From WHSW01 sp963769945 (GTDB lineage: Bacteria; Actinomycetota; Thermoleophilia; Solirubrobacterales; 70-9), in assembly GCA_963769945.1 (NCBI GenBank), contig CAVYOA010000006.1, forward strand, positions 1 through 64,000: 64,000 nt of DNA, given 5' to 3'. Each line of letters starts with the position of its first letter. Position 1 is the first letter of the stretch. Below the pieces are notes generated by a model that saw nothing but the letters and a program-made list of their open reading frames with translations, was not told the DNA's origin and searched no databases. Shown here one piece after another: positions 18,475 to 28,555 of this stretch. Made by a program: the position numbers and the translations under genes.

Positions 18475-20984
18475 ATGCGCCTCCCCGTTCCCGAGCCTTT
18501 CTGCTCACGGGCCTCATCTGTCTTTGCCCCGCCCCTCTCAGCTCGGCCGCACCGGTCGGCGACTCTGAGACAGAACATGCGTCGGCAGCCGCAGGCGCCC
18601 GAGCGGCGAAGGCTCGCGGGCTGCGAGCGACGATCCGCCGGACCAGGTACGGCGTCCCTCACATCAAGGCGCGCAACTGGAAGTCGGCGGGCTTCGGCTA
18701 CGCCCACGCCTTCGCCGCCGACAACCTCTGCACGATCGCCGACAGCTACGTCACGGTCGCCGGCGAGCGCTCGCGCTACTTCGGCCCCGACGCCTCGTGG
18801 ACGTTCTCCGGCAACGGCGCCGTCATCAACAACCTCGACTCCGACTTCTTCTACACGCAGATCAACGACTCGCGGATCATCGAGGACCTGATGACCCGCG
18901 AGCCGCCGGAGGGCCCGCTGCCCGAGCTGAGGAAGGTCGTCAGCGGCTACGTCGCCGGCTACAACGACTACCTCGCAGAGGTCGGCGTCGAGCCGCCTTC
19001 CCGACGAGCGCTGTCGCGGCGCCGACTGGGTGCGCCCGATCACCAAGCTCGACGTCTACCGGCGTTTTCACCAGCTCGGCAGCCTCGCCAGCGCGGGCGC
19101 TGCGATCGCTGGAATCGCCGAGGCCGCGCCTGCCGGCCCTGCCCCGCGAGTCGAGGCCGCGAGGGCAGAGCGAGACCGCGCCGTGGATCAGCTGGTCTCG
19201 GGCGAAGCCGCTGAGTTCTTTCCGCTCGACAGCGGCTCCAACGCATACGGGCTCGGCACGGAGGCGACGACGAACGGGCGCGGCATGGTGCTGGGCAACC
19301 CGCACTTCCCGTGGGACGGCGCCGAGCGCCTCTATCAGGCTCACATCACGATCCCGGGCAAGCTCGACGTCTCCGGTGCCAGGCTCTACGGCGTCCCGGC
19401 GGTGCTGATCGGCCACACTCGCGGACTGGCCTGGTCGCACACGGTCGCCTCGGCGTGGCGCTTCACCCCGTTCGAGCTTCAGCTCGTCCCCGGCGACCCC
19501 TACTCCTACATCGTCGACGGACAGGTGAAGAAGATGCAGGCGCGGACGAGTGACGGTGGAGGCGCAAGACCGCAGACGGCGCCCTCGAAGCCGCGCACGC
19601 CGCACGCTCTACAGCACCGAGTACGGGCCGATGCTGACCTCGATCCTCGGCCTGCCGCTGTTCCCATGGACGCCGCTGAAGGGCTATGCGCTTGGCGACG
19701 CCAACTACGAGAACTTCCGCTACCTCAATCACTTCGTCGCCACCGACCAGGCTCAATCCGTGCGCCAGTACGACCGCATCCAGCGCACCTACCAGGGCAT
19801 TCCCTGGGTCAACAGCATCGCCGCCGATCGCCGCGGCGAGGCCTACTACTCGATGGATGGCGCGATCCCGAACGTCAGCGACGACAAGGCGACGACGTGC
19901 GCCGGGTCACTCGGGGTCTCGGTCTTTCCCGCCACCGGGATCCCGATCCTCGACGGCTCGCGCGCAGCATGCAACTGGGACACCGACGCCGACTCGATCG
20001 TCGGTGGCATCTTCGGACCGAGCCGGATCCCGCGCCTATTTCGCGACGACTACGTCACCAACGGCAACGACAGCCACTGGCTCTCCAACCCCGAGCAGCC
20101 GCTCGAAGGCTACGAGCGCGTGATCGGCGACGAGCGCACGCCAGCGCTCGCTGCGCACGAGGCTCGGCCTGGTGATGGTGCAGCAGCGCATCGCCGGCAC
20201 CGACGGCAAGCGTGGCAAGGGATTCTCGCTGCGCAAGCTGTCGCGGGTCGCGCTCGGCAATCGCCAGTACGCCGGCGAGCTCTGGCGCGATCAGCTCGTC
20301 GCCCTGTGCAACCAAAGCCCCTCGGCTCAGGTCCAGGCCGCGTGCCCGGTGCTCGCGGGCTGGAGCGGGCGAAACGATCTCGATGCGCCCGGAGCCGTGC
20401 TGTTTCAGCGCTTCACCGAGCGTCTGCTCGACAACTTCCAAAGCGTGCCGACAGGCGTCTCCAGCAGCCAAGCCACAGGCGACGCGAGCATCTATGACAA
20501 CGGCTTCGACGTCACGGATCCCGTCAACACGCCCAACGGCCTCAACACCGAGAACCCCGCCGTCGCCGCCGCGCTCGAGGGCGCCGTCAGCGACCTCGCG
20601 GGGGCGGGCATCCCCGTTGATGGCACCCTGCGCGAGTTCCAGTACGACGTTCGCGCCGGCAAGCGCATCCCGATCCACGGCGGGCCCGGGACGCTGGGCA
20701 TCTTCAACGCGATCAACTCGACCTGGAGCCCCGACGCGGGCTACTCCAACGTCCCCCACGGCTCGAGCTTCATCGCCGCAATGGGCTTCTTCGGCAAGAA
20801 GGCGGAATGCCCGGTGCGCTCGCTGACCTTCGTCACCTACGGCCAGTCCGAGAACGAGCGCTCGCCGCACGCGGGCGACTACGCCAAGGCTTTCTCGCGC
20901 AAACGCTGGAACCGAGTGCCGTTCTGCGCCGACCAGGTGCGCCGCAAGACGCTTGACATCGAGCGGGTCACGGCTCGGCGCTGA
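18475..20984 (+). CDS. Penicillin-acylase-family Ntn hydrolase, frame-broken
   Basis: An exported N-terminal-nucleophile hydrolase. After a one-base frame change near 18490 a signal peptide appears (RAFLLTGLICLCPAPLSSAA). The alpha chain starts with ATIRRTRYGVPHIKA; the beta-chain nucleophile is Ser in LDSGSNAYGLG, followed by GMVLGNPHFPWDG, a pattern closer to acyl-homoserine-lactone/aculeacin acylases of the PvdQ kind than to classical penicillin G acylase. Later segments include YSTEYGPML, WVNSIAADRRGEAYYSMDG and FVTYGQSENERSPHAGDY near the end. Frame changes also occur near 19000, 19550 and 20150. Repaired length is about 830 residues. The substrate, probably a long-chain amide, is inferred. 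Confidence 0.78.
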
Positions 20985-21012
20985 AGGGCCGCCGCGAGCT
21001 AGCGTTGGCGCG

Positions 21013-21765
21013 ATGAGCGCAGCGGTTGATTCTCGGGTCGCATTGGTCACCGGCGCCTCATCGGGCATCGGCGCAGCGACGGTACGCACACTTGCGACGG
21101 CGGGCTTCGAGACCGTCAGCGCCGCCCGCCGGCTCGAGCGCTGTCAAGCGCTCGCCGACGAGGTCGGCGGCCGGGCTCTGCGCCTCGACGTCGCTGATCC
21201 CGACTCGGTCGCCGCGCTCGCCGGGGAACTCGAAGAAGTTGACGTCGTCGTCCACAGCGCCGGCGGCGCCCTCGGCCTCGAGCCGATCGGCAAAGCCGAC
21301 GAAGACAGCTGGGAGCAGATGTGGGAGTCAAACGTCGCCGGCTTGATGCGGGTGACGAAAGCTCTGCTGCCCGCGCTCAAGCGCAGCGACGACGCCCACA
21401 TCGTCATCATCGGCTCGGTCGCCGGAGTCGAGGCGTATGAGGGCGGCGGTGGCTACACGGCAGCAAAGCACGCCGCCCACGCGATCGCCCAGACCCTGCG
21501 GCTCGAGCTCCTGGCCGACGCGATTCGCGTCACAGAGATCGCTCCCGGCCTCGTCGAGACCGAGTTCTCGCTCGTCCGCTTCGACGGCGACGCCGAACGC
21601 GCGGCCGGCGTCTATGAGGGCATCGAGGCGCTGAGCGCCGAGGACGTCGCCGAGGCCATCGCCTTCTGCGTCACGCGGCCGGCGCATGTGGACATCGATT
21701 ACCTCGCGATCAAGCCGACGGCGCAAGCGACGGCGAAGGTGATGCACCGCACCTCAGCTGACTGA
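21013..21765 (+). CDS. SDR-family NAD(P)-dependent oxidoreductase
   Basis: An intact 250-residue classical short-chain dehydrogenase. The cofactor site is VTGASSGIGAATV near the N-terminus, structural motif VHSAGGAL replaces the usual NNAG, the active site has Asn in ESNVAG, Ser in IIGSVAGVEA and Tyr/Lys in YTAAKHAAHA, and PG motif in IAPGLVETEF. The ending (DIDYLAIKPTAQA) resembles serine/3-hydroxy-acid dehydrogenases of the YdfG type. I start at ATG 21013; the open frame upstream lacks family sequence. It follows the acylase gene by 28 bases and could be cotranscribed. Confidence 0.9.
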   Translation: MSAAVDSRVALVTGASSGIGAATVRTLATAGFETVSAARRLERCQALADEVGGRALRLDVADPDSVAALAGELEEVDVVVHSAGGALGLEPIGKADEDSWEQMWESNVAGLMRVTKALLPALKRSDDAHIVIIGSVAGVEAYEGGGGYTAAKHAAHAIAQTLRLELLADAIRVTEIAPGLVETEFSLVRFDGDAERAAGVYEGIEALSAEDVAEAIAFCVTRPAHVDIDYLAIKPTAQATAKVMHRTSAD

Positions 21766-21808
21766 CCAGGTCTCGCAGCAGCTGCCGGTGTCACGCCCGT
21801 TCGCCTCG

Positions 21809-23702
21809 TTACGAGCCTGGCGGCGGGCGATCGATGACGATCAGGACGTTGCGATCGCCGGTGGCGCCGCGGGCGCCGCGGCTCGACTGATAGTCGTTGT
21901 AGGCAATCTCGCGGCCGATCGCCGCGAGCCGGAGCACGCCGGCGGCGGCCTGGCCCTGGCCGGAGCGCGGTGGCTGCGGTCCGCCCGGGTTCGCGGGTCC
22001 GTCGTGATCGAGGATCGTCAGCGCCAGGCTGATCGTGCCGTCGCCGTTGTCGATCAGCTCGATCATCCGCGACTGCTGGGGCCAGTCGATGTGCGCGGCG
22101 GTGACGACGTGCCAGAACTCGCCCGCGCCCGGTGTCGACGGCGTGTCGGCGGCGCAGCGATGGCGCTCGACGTAGTTCTCGTGCTCGTGGCCGGCGATGT
22201 GGGCGATCACGTTCGGGTGCTCGCAGAAGAGCTCCTCGAGCGTCTGCCCGCCGCTCGGGTTCTGCGGCTGGCCGCCGCGGCGGTCGAAGCGCTGGCCGAA
22301 GTGAAGCGGCTGCTCGCTCGGGTCGGTGCTCGTCGAAACGAATCGTGCGCAGGGTGTGATGAGAGAAGACCAGCACGTCCTGCCCGGCCGTCTCAGCAGA
22401 CTCGATCTCGCGCCGCAGCCAGTCGAACTGAGCGTCGTCGACCGAACCCTCGGCGCAGACCAGCGCCGAGCACTCGTCGGTGACCGTGTCGAGGACAACG
22501 AAGCGCAGCCCGGGCCGTGGCTCGAACGAGTAGTAGCCGTCGTTGTTGAGGATCGGCCTCGGGCGGGCGGGCGCCGAAGCCGTGGCCGACGGGAGTGCCC
22601 GCGGTCTGGAAGTGCTGCTGGATCCAGCCGCCGCTCGTACACGGCGCTGGCGCGCCGCCGCCGAATTGCTCGTCCTTGGCGACGAGGCAGCGACGCGGCG
22701 TCAGGCGGGACGACGTTCGGAGCCGCCGCAGCAGCAGCGGCCTCGGGGTCGGACGCGAGCAGGGCGAGAAAGCCCTCGGGATTATCGGCGAAGGCGGCGG
22801 GCAGGTTGCTCGGCTTGAGGCAGCCGGTGGCGACCGTCTGGTAGCCGGGGTTGGAGGTCTCGCCGCCGGCACCGAGCGGGCCGAAGTAGGCGTCGGGCCC
22901 GTTGCCCTGGACGAGCGCGTCATGGTTGCCGAACGCCGAGTACCAGGGCATGTCCAGGCCGATCGACCGAAACGGCTCGTTCGCGCGCTCGAACAGTCCG
23001 GGGAAGTCGCGAACGGTGACGTCGCGGCCGGTCTCGGCGGCGTTCTCCTCGCGCCGCGGCGAGTAGCCGTCGCCGTCGGCGCCATCGGAGCTGTCGGGCT
23101 CGTAGTAGCCGAGGCCCTGGCCGCCGCCGCGGACGCCGTCGTAGATCGAGCCGGGCGTGCCCACGCAGCCGGGGATCGGGATGCCCGGAGTTTGGGTCGA
23201 TCGCCTGGCCACCGTCAAGAATGTCGATGAACCAGCGAGTCTCGTTGTACTGCTGAGAGTCGGCGTTGTCGCCGGTGAGCACGCTGAGGTCGAGCTGCTC
23301 GCCGGTAAGCGGTGAGGTGGTGTTGCGCGCCTGACGCACCATCGCCTCGGTGACCTGGGTCGTCAGCGACTCCTGCGGGCGGTAGGCGGCCGAGAACGGG
23401 TTCGCAGGCAGCCGCTGCGAGGAGTCGAGGAACTCGACCCGAAGCGGCGACTCCTCGTCGACGATCTGGAAGTCGGAGAGCTGTAGGAAGTTGAGGATCG
23501 AGCCGCTCCGCGGCGGGCGGAAGTGTTCGCCCGCGCCGATCACGGTGTAGTCCTCCCCCGGCGCCGGCTCGAGCGTGTTGTCGCCGTCGACATCCTGAAT
23601 CGTCCGCTCGACCGTCGTTCGCGGGGCGCCCTGCGCCACGGCAACGACCGCGAGCGCCACGATCACCGTTGTGGCGATCACCGCCGAGCGCGATCGACTC
23701 AT
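21809..23702 (-). CDS. Secreted calcineurin-like metallophosphoesterase, frame-broken
   Basis: An exported metallophosphoesterase of the actinobacterial kind with long insertions. The signal peptide VIATTVIVALAVVAVAQGA is followed by ILNFLQLSDFQIVDEE (first metal motif, Asp-x-Gln in place of Asp-x-His), LSVLTGDNADSQQYNE (GDxxD motif), YSAFGNHDALVQG (GNHD), VLVFSHHTLRT, and IAHIAGHEHENYVE (GHxH). These are the standard five metal-binding blocks, so fold and site are clear. Frame changes occur near 23200, 22690, 22600, 22400 and 22300. Repaired length is about 630 residues. The phosphorylated substrate is unknown. Confidence 0.78.
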
Positions 23703-23771
23703 CTGCCTCTCCTCTCTCGTCCGAACAACTCTCGCGGAGAGCCTTGCACGCCGGCTTCGGCGCCGCGCCGG

Positions 23772-24572
23772 TCAGACGTCGCGCAACCGGATCGGACCGG
23801 AGGTGGCGCCGGTGACGAGCTGGCGCACCAGCGGTTCGGTCGAATCGAGGGTTTCGGCAGCAGGCCCGCTGGTGACGATCTCGCCCTCGTGAATGACGAC
23901 AACGTGGTCGGCGAGGCGACGGGCCGAGCGCATGCTGTGGGTGGAGACCAAAAAGGTGGCGCCGGTCTCGCCCTGAAGCTCGGACAATGTTTCGCACAGC
24001 AGCGAGAGGCGAACGCCGTCGATGCCGCTGTCGAAATCGTCGATGACCACGATCCTTGCCTCGAGCGCTAGCGATCGCGCGATCGCGACGCGCTTGCACA
24101 TTCCGGCCGAGAGCTGGTCGGGCATCGCCTCGGCGCGGTTGCGCAGGCCAACCATGCCGAGATAGGACAGCGCCTGCTCTTCGATGCGCTCCTCCGACCA
24201 GGGCTTTCGCTGGCGCAGGGCAAAGGCGACGTTCTCATAGACGCTGAGCGAGAAGAAGAGCCCGCAGGTGAACGGCAGCGTGCCCTGGAGGACGACACTC
24301 ATCTGCCGGCGAACCTCGTTCAGCTCGATATCGGTGAGTCTGGCCAAGGTCTTGCCCTCGACTATGACCTCGCCCCGATCGGGGTGGATGAGGCCGACGA
24401 CGTGGCTGATGGTCACGGTCTTGCCCGCTCCGGAGGGGCCGAGCAGGACAGTGATCTCTCCCTCCGGCACGGCGAAATCGACGCCCCTGAGCACGGTGTG
24501 GGCACCGAAGCGCTTGACCACATCGACGAGCTCGATCGCCGCACCCGGTAGCGGCTCAGCCAACATCGACAA
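23772..24572 (-). CDS. ABC transporter ATP-binding protein, MlaF/Mkl-like
   Basis: An intact 266-residue ABC ATPase related to MlaF/Ttg2A/Mkl, which power lipid (Mce-type) transport. Walker A is LLGPSGAGKTVTISHVVGL; the family-typical ELNEVRRQMSVVLQG covers the Q-loop; the signature is QLSAGMCKRVAIARSLA; the D-loop is SGID and the H-loop STHSM. Walker B reads IVVIDDFDSG, so the catalytic Glu normally following the Asp is Asp here and the usual Pro is Phe. No permease or Mce gene is next to it, unlike usual mla/mce operons. It is divergent from metF with 34 bases between. Confidence 0.87.
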   Translation of the reverse strand: MSMLAEPLPGAAIELVDVVKRFGAHTVLRGVDFAVPEGEITVLLGPSGAGKTVTISHVVGLIHPDRGEVIVEGKTLARLTDIELNEVRRQMSVVLQGTLPFTCGLFFSLSVYENVAFALRQRKPWSEERIEEQALSYLGMVGLRNRAEAMPDQLSAGMCKRVAIARSLALEARIVVIDDFDSGIDGVRLSLLCETLSELQGETGATFLVSTHSMRSARRLADHVVVIHEGEIVTSGPAAETLDSTEPLVRQLVTGATSGPIRLRDV

Positions 24573-24606
24573 AGCTTAGTCCTGGACCGCTCTACCATCA
24601 CGCGCG

Positions 24607-25497
24607 ATGCGAATCGACGAGCTTCTGGACAACAAACGGCCCGTGTTCTCGATCGAGTTCTTCCCGCCGCGCAGCGAGGACGGGCTCTCGATGCTGATCG
24701 AGACGGTCGAGGCGCTGAAGCCGCTGCGGCCCGACTACGTCTCGGTCACCTACGGGGCCGGAGGCTCCACCCGCGACGGCACTGTTGAGATGGTCGAGCG
24801 GATGAAGTCCGAGTTCGGGCTTGAGGCGATGGCGCACCTGAGCTGTGTCGGCGAGACGCAGGAAGGACTGCGAGCCATTCTCGACCGTTTTCGCGATGCC
24901 GGAATCGAGAACGTGATGGCGCTCCGCGGCGACCCGCCCCGCGGGGAGCCGAACTTCGTCGCCCCCGACGACGGCCTCTCGAGCGCCGCCGAGCTGACCG
25001 CTTTCATCAACGAGAGCTACGACTTCACGCTCGGTGGCGCCTGCTTTCCCGAGGTCCATCCCGAGGCTGCCGACCTGGAGACCGACCTCCGCTACCTGAA
25101 GACAAAGGTCGATGCCGGGGCGCGTTTCCTGATCACCCAGCTCTTCTTCGACAACCGGGTCTACTTCGACTTCGTCGCAGCGGCGCGCGAGATCGGGATC
25201 GGGGTGCCGATCATCCCGGGGGTGATTCCGATCAACAGCTTCGGACAGGTGGCCCGCATCTGCAAGCTCTGCGACGCCGAGATCCCGGCCGAGCTCTCCG
25301 CATCGATGGAGTCGCTCGGTGGCGACGAGGAGGCCGAGCGGCTGCTCGGCGTCGCCTACGCCGCCCGTCAGTGCGAGGAGCTGCTGGCCGCGGGAGCGCC
25401 AGGGATTCACTTCATCGCGCTCAACCGGGCGCCCGGCACCCGCGCGGTGCTCGCGGCCCTGCACACATCGCGGCCGTGGGAGCGCGCGCCCGCCTGA
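24607..25497 (+). CDS. metF: Methylenetetrahydrofolate reductase
   Basis: An intact 296-residue FAD enzyme that reduces 5,10-methylene-THF to 5-methyl-THF for methionine synthesis. The N-terminal motif FSIEFFPPRSEDG carries the catalytic Glu; SVTYGAGGSTRDGTVE, MAHLSCVG, MALRGDPPRGE, FTLGGACFPEVHPEA, FLITQLFFDN and IPGVIPINSFGQVARICKLC all match the family. Length is standard for the bacterial single-domain enzyme. ATG 24607 is the only family-consistent start, with a promoter probably inside the 34-base divergent gap. The next gene is in the same direction 39 bases on. Confidence 0.95.
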   Translation: MRIDELLDNKRPVFSIEFFPPRSEDGLSMLIETVEALKPLRPDYVSVTYGAGGSTRDGTVEMVERMKSEFGLEAMAHLSCVGETQEGLRAILDRFRDAGIENVMALRGDPPRGEPNFVAPDDGLSSAAELTAFINESYDFTLGGACFPEVHPEAADLETDLRYLKTKVDAGARFLITQLFFDNRVYFDFVAAAREIGIGVPIIPGVIPINSFGQVARICKLCDAEIPAELSASMESLGGDEEAERLLGVAYAARQCEELLAAGAPGIHFIALNRAPGTRAVLAALHTSRPWERAPA

Positions 25498-25536
25498 GCC
25501 GGTGACGGGGGATCGGCGCGGTAGGCTCGCGCGGCG

Positions 25537-26361
25537 ATGAAGACGACCGAGGGCAGCTTTCGCTTCAACGGACACCGGATCGCGTTCGCCGACTACGGCG
25601 AGGGGTCAAGGGTTCTCGTGCTCGCCCACGGCCTGCTGATGAACCGCCACATGTATGACAACCTCGCGCCGGCGATGGTGTCGCGCGGCTTTCGCGTGAT
25701 CACGGTCGATCTGCTCGGACACGGTGCGTCGGACAAGCCGACCGACATGCGCGCCTACAGCATGCCCGCCTTCGGCGACCAGCTCGCCGCCGTCGTCGAC
25801 CACCTCGAGCTCGACCAGCCCGTGGTCGGCGGTACCTCGCTCGGCGCCAACGCGGCGCTGGAGATGGCAGTGCGCCATCCCGGCAAGGCCCGCGGCCTGT
25901 TCATCGAGATGCCCGTCCTCGACAATGCCTTGATCGCTGCCGGCGTCATGTTCCTGCCGATCCTGCTGGCGCTGCGCGTCGCCAAGCCGCTGCTTCGCGG
26001 TGTCGCCGCGATCACCAACAGGATCCCGCGCTCGAACTACCTGATGGACATCGCGCTCGACTGGACTCGGCGCCCGCCCGAGTCCTCGGAGGCAGTGCTC
26101 GAAGGCCTCCTCTTCGGGCGCACCGCACCGCCGCGTGAGGAGCGCGAGCTGATCGGCGCCTCGGCGCTGGTCATCGGCCACCCCGCCGATCCGCTGCACC
26201 CGTTCACCGACTCCGACATGCTGGTCGAGGAGATGCCTCGCGCACGGCTCGTTAACGCCGAGTCGATCCTCGAATGGCGGCTGCGCCCAGATCGCCTCGA
26301 CGCCGAGCTCGCCCACTTTCTCGACGAGGTCTACGCCGAGGAACCCCTTGAGGTTCGCTGA
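25537..26361 (+). CDS. Alpha/beta hydrolase
   Basis: An intact 274-residue alpha/beta-hydrolase-fold protein. The oxyanion region is LVLAHGLLMNRHMYDNLAP; the nucleophile elbow is GGTSLGANAALEMA with Ser at about residue 101; the acid is probably Asp in IGHPADPLHPF. At the usual His position the sequence is AESILEWRLRPDRL, with no His in the loop, so the third catalytic residue is not obvious. GHGASDKP is the typical strand-4 segment. Probably an esterase or dehalogenase-like enzyme; the substrate is unknown. It may be cotranscribed with metF. Confidence 0.85.
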   Translation: MKTTEGSFRFNGHRIAFADYGEGSRVLVLAHGLLMNRHMYDNLAPAMVSRGFRVITVDLLGHGASDKPTDMRAYSMPAFGDQLAAVVDHLELDQPVVGGTSLGANAALEMAVRHPGKARGLFIEMPVLDNALIAAGVMFLPILLALRVAKPLLRGVAAITNRIPRSNYLMDIALDWTRRPPESSEAVLEGLLFGRTAPPREERELIGASALVIGHPADPLHPFTDSDMLVEEMPRARLVNAESILEWRLRPDRLDAELAHFLDEVYAEEPLEVR

Positions 26362-26399
26362 ACCTTCTCCGCTACCCTGCGACGCCGAATGGCGGGCAT

Positions 26400-27173
26400 A
26401 TGAGTACCAAGGACGAGCGTGAGAAGCGGCGCCTCGAGCGCATCGAGGCTGAGAAGCACGAGGCCGCGGCAGACCGCCGGCGGCTGATCCTCGGCTACAT
26501 CGTTGCCGGTGGCCTCAGCTTGGCGGTCGTCGTCGGCATCGTGATCGCGATCGCCAGCGGCGGCGGCAGTGGCGACGAGCCGACGATCGACGGCGAGGAG
26601 ATCCCAGACGCCGCTCACATCGAAGACCAGAGTGGTTTCCTGCACGGCGTCACGCCCGACGGGCGTGAAGGTACACCGCCGCCTGAGATCGCTCAGGGCG
26701 ACCTTGAGACGGCGGCCGCGGACGCCGGCTGCGAGCTCATGCTCGACCTCGAGGAGGAGGGAAGCACCCACATCACCGAGCGCTCGGATGCGCCCGAGTA
26801 CGAGACCAGCCCCCCGACCTCAGGCAACCACTGGCCCGAGCAGATGGCCGACGGCGCCTACGCCGAGATGCCGAACCCGATCTACACGGTTCACGCGCTT
26901 GAGCACGGGCGCATCACCATCCAGTACTCGCCTGACCTCTCAGAGGACGAGCAGCTTGAGCTCAAGGGGCTGTTCGACGACGACTACGACGGCATGCTGC
27001 TGTTTCCGAATCCCGAGATGGACGACGAGGTCGCGGCGACGGCGTGGACGCAGATGATCGGCTGCGACAGCTACGAGGGCGCGGCCACGTTGGACGCGCT
27101 GCGCGCCTTTCGCGACACCTACCGCGGCCAGGGGCCCGAGCAGGTGACGATCGTTATTCCGGACGAGTCTTAG
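26400..27173 (+). CDS. DUF3105 membrane-anchored protein
   Basis: A 257-residue protein: charged cytoplasmic N-terminus with a coiled-coil look (DEREKRRLERIEAEKHEAAA), a single membrane helix (LILGYIVAGGLSLAVVVGIV), an acidic linker, and an exterior DUF3105 domain with the hallmark YETSPPTSGNHWPEQM and YTVHALEHGRITIQYSPDL. The conserved His residues of these motifs suggest a metal site, but function is unknown. Two Cys (AGCELMLDL and MIGCDSYEGA) could form a disulfide. It lies 38 bases after the hydrolase. Confidence 0.88.
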   Translation: MSTKDEREKRRLERIEAEKHEAAADRRRLILGYIVAGGLSLAVVVGIVIAIASGGGSGDEPTIDGEEIPDAAHIEDQSGFLHGVTPDGREGTPPPEIAQGDLETAAADAGCELMLDLEEEGSTHITERSDAPEYETSPPTSGNHWPEQMADGAYAEMPNPIYTVHALEHGRITIQYSPDLSEDEQLELKGLFDDDYDGMLLFPNPEMDDEVAATAWTQMIGCDSYEGAATLDALRAFRDTYRGQGPEQVTIVIPDES

Positions 27174-27301
27174 GCGCGAGCACCTTTACTCGCGGGTTCT
27201 AGAATGTTGCTCTCGCCGGGGGAGCGGCGCTTGCACGCGTGCGTGCACCACGCGCATGAAGGGCATCGACGCAACCGGGGCGAATCCATCAGCGAACCCG
27301 C

Positions 27302-28552
27302 GTGTTGACTGAAACAGTGCTGCGTAGAGCCAAACAACTGAGCCTGCTGGCGCTTGCCTGTGCCTTCGGCTGGGTTGCAGCGCCGGCGCTGTCCTCACAG
27401 CCCTACCTGCCGGCGCCGGTCGACTTCGAGCAGGGCCTGCCGCACGCCGAAGCGGTCGCCGCAGGGCCGTTGGCCGCCCGCTCGGCAAGACCTGGGCACG
27501 ATCATGCAGGCGAGGGCACGGTCAGCTTTCGCACCGCTGCGATCACCGCTCCCGAGCGCTTCGACCTCGTCGGCCTCGCGGGCGAGATGCGCCCGCTCGA
27601 GCTGCGCGCCCGCAACGACGACGGTGAGTGGAGCAAATGGATCGAGACCGCAAATGGCGATCCCGTCTACTTCGGCGGCGCTGACGAGGTGCAGCTGCGC
27701 ACTCGCGGCTGGCGACCCTCGGGGACGCTTCATTACGTCAACGTCTCCGGAACGACGAGCGAGCTTGGCGGCCTGCTCGCAGGCGCTCGGGGCGCGATCA
27801 ACTCGGCCTTCATCTCGGCCGAGACCACCCTTCTATCCGAGGCCCAAGCGGTGCCTGCGCGCCCGGCCGTCGTCACCCGTGGTGCCTGGGGCGCCAACGC
27901 CGGCGCCGCCGGATGCACTCCCCGCGCTCGGCCGAGCTACGGCGCGGTCAAGGCAGCCGTGGTCCACCACACCGTGACCTCGGCCAAGTACAGCGAAGCC
28001 CAGGCGCCGGCGATCGTCCTCGGCATCTGCCGCTATCACCGAAACGGCAACGGCTGGAACGACATTGGTTACGACGCCCTGGTCGACCGTTTCGGCAACC
28101 TCTACGCCGGGCGCGCGGGAGGGCTCGGCAAGGCCGTCGTCGGCGCCCATGCTCAGGGCTTCAACTCGCTGACCACCGGCGTCGCCTCGATCGGCACGCA
28201 CACGTCAACCTCGGTCACCCCGGAGGCGCGCGAGGCGCTGATCCAGTTTCTCGCCTGGAAGCTCGCCGTCAGCGGCCTCGACGCGACCGGTAAGACGACT
28301 CTGACTTCGGCCGGCGGGTCGGCAAGCCGCTACCCGTCCGGACGGCGGGTGCGCTTGAACAAGGTCTTCGGCCACGGCACGGTCGGGCTCACCGCGTGCC
28401 CCGGGGAGGCGCTCGACCTCGAACTGCCGCAGCTACGGCGCGAGGTCCAGGCGCGGATCGACGCCGGCGGTGGCGCGGTGCCGGCGCCGACGGCACCGGT
28501 CGCGCCCCCTACGACGGGGGAGTCGCCCACCGGCGGCACGACGCCGAAGTAG
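27302..28552 (+). CDS. Exported PGRP-type N-acetylmuramoyl-L-alanine amidase
   Basis: A 416-residue secreted protein with a GTG start at 27302. The signal peptide is LSLLALACAFGWVAAPALS. A beta-rich domain (TVSFRTAAITAPERFDLVGL, VQLRTRGWRPSG) precedes the PGRP/amidase_2 domain: RGAWGANAGAAGC, VVHHTVTSAKY (first zinc His), RYHRNGNGWNDIGYDALVDR, NLYAGRAGG, VFGHGTVGLTACPG (second His and Cys). All zinc ligands are present, so it probably cuts the MurNAc-Ala bond in peptidoglycan. The C-terminus is a Pro/Thr/Gly-rich tail. It ends four bases from the convergent FemAB-like gene. Confidence 0.9.
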   Translation: MLTETVLRRAKQLSLLALACAFGWVAAPALSSQPYLPAPVDFEQGLPHAEAVAAGPLAARSARPGHDHAGEGTVSFRTAAITAPERFDLVGLAGEMRPLELRARNDDGEWSKWIETANGDPVYFGGADEVQLRTRGWRPSGTLHYVNVSGTTSELGGLLAGARGAINSAFISAETTLLSEAQAVPARPAVVTRGAWGANAGAAGCTPRARPSYGAVKAAVVHHTVTSAKYSEAQAPAIVLGICRYHRNGNGWNDIGYDALVDRFGNLYAGRAGGLGKAVVGAHAQGFNSLTTGVASIGTHTSTSVTPEAREALIQFLAWKLAVSGLDATGKTTLTSAGGSASRYPSGRRVRLNKVFGHGTVGLTACPGEALDLELPQLRREVQARIDAGGGAVPAPTAPVAPPTTGESPTGGTTPK

Positions 28553-28555
28553 GGC

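Noticed and set aside
27233..27242. 10-bp palindrome GCACGCGTGC before the PGRP gene
   Set aside because: GC-only palindromes of this length are expected by chance in such high-GC DNA and there is no second site.
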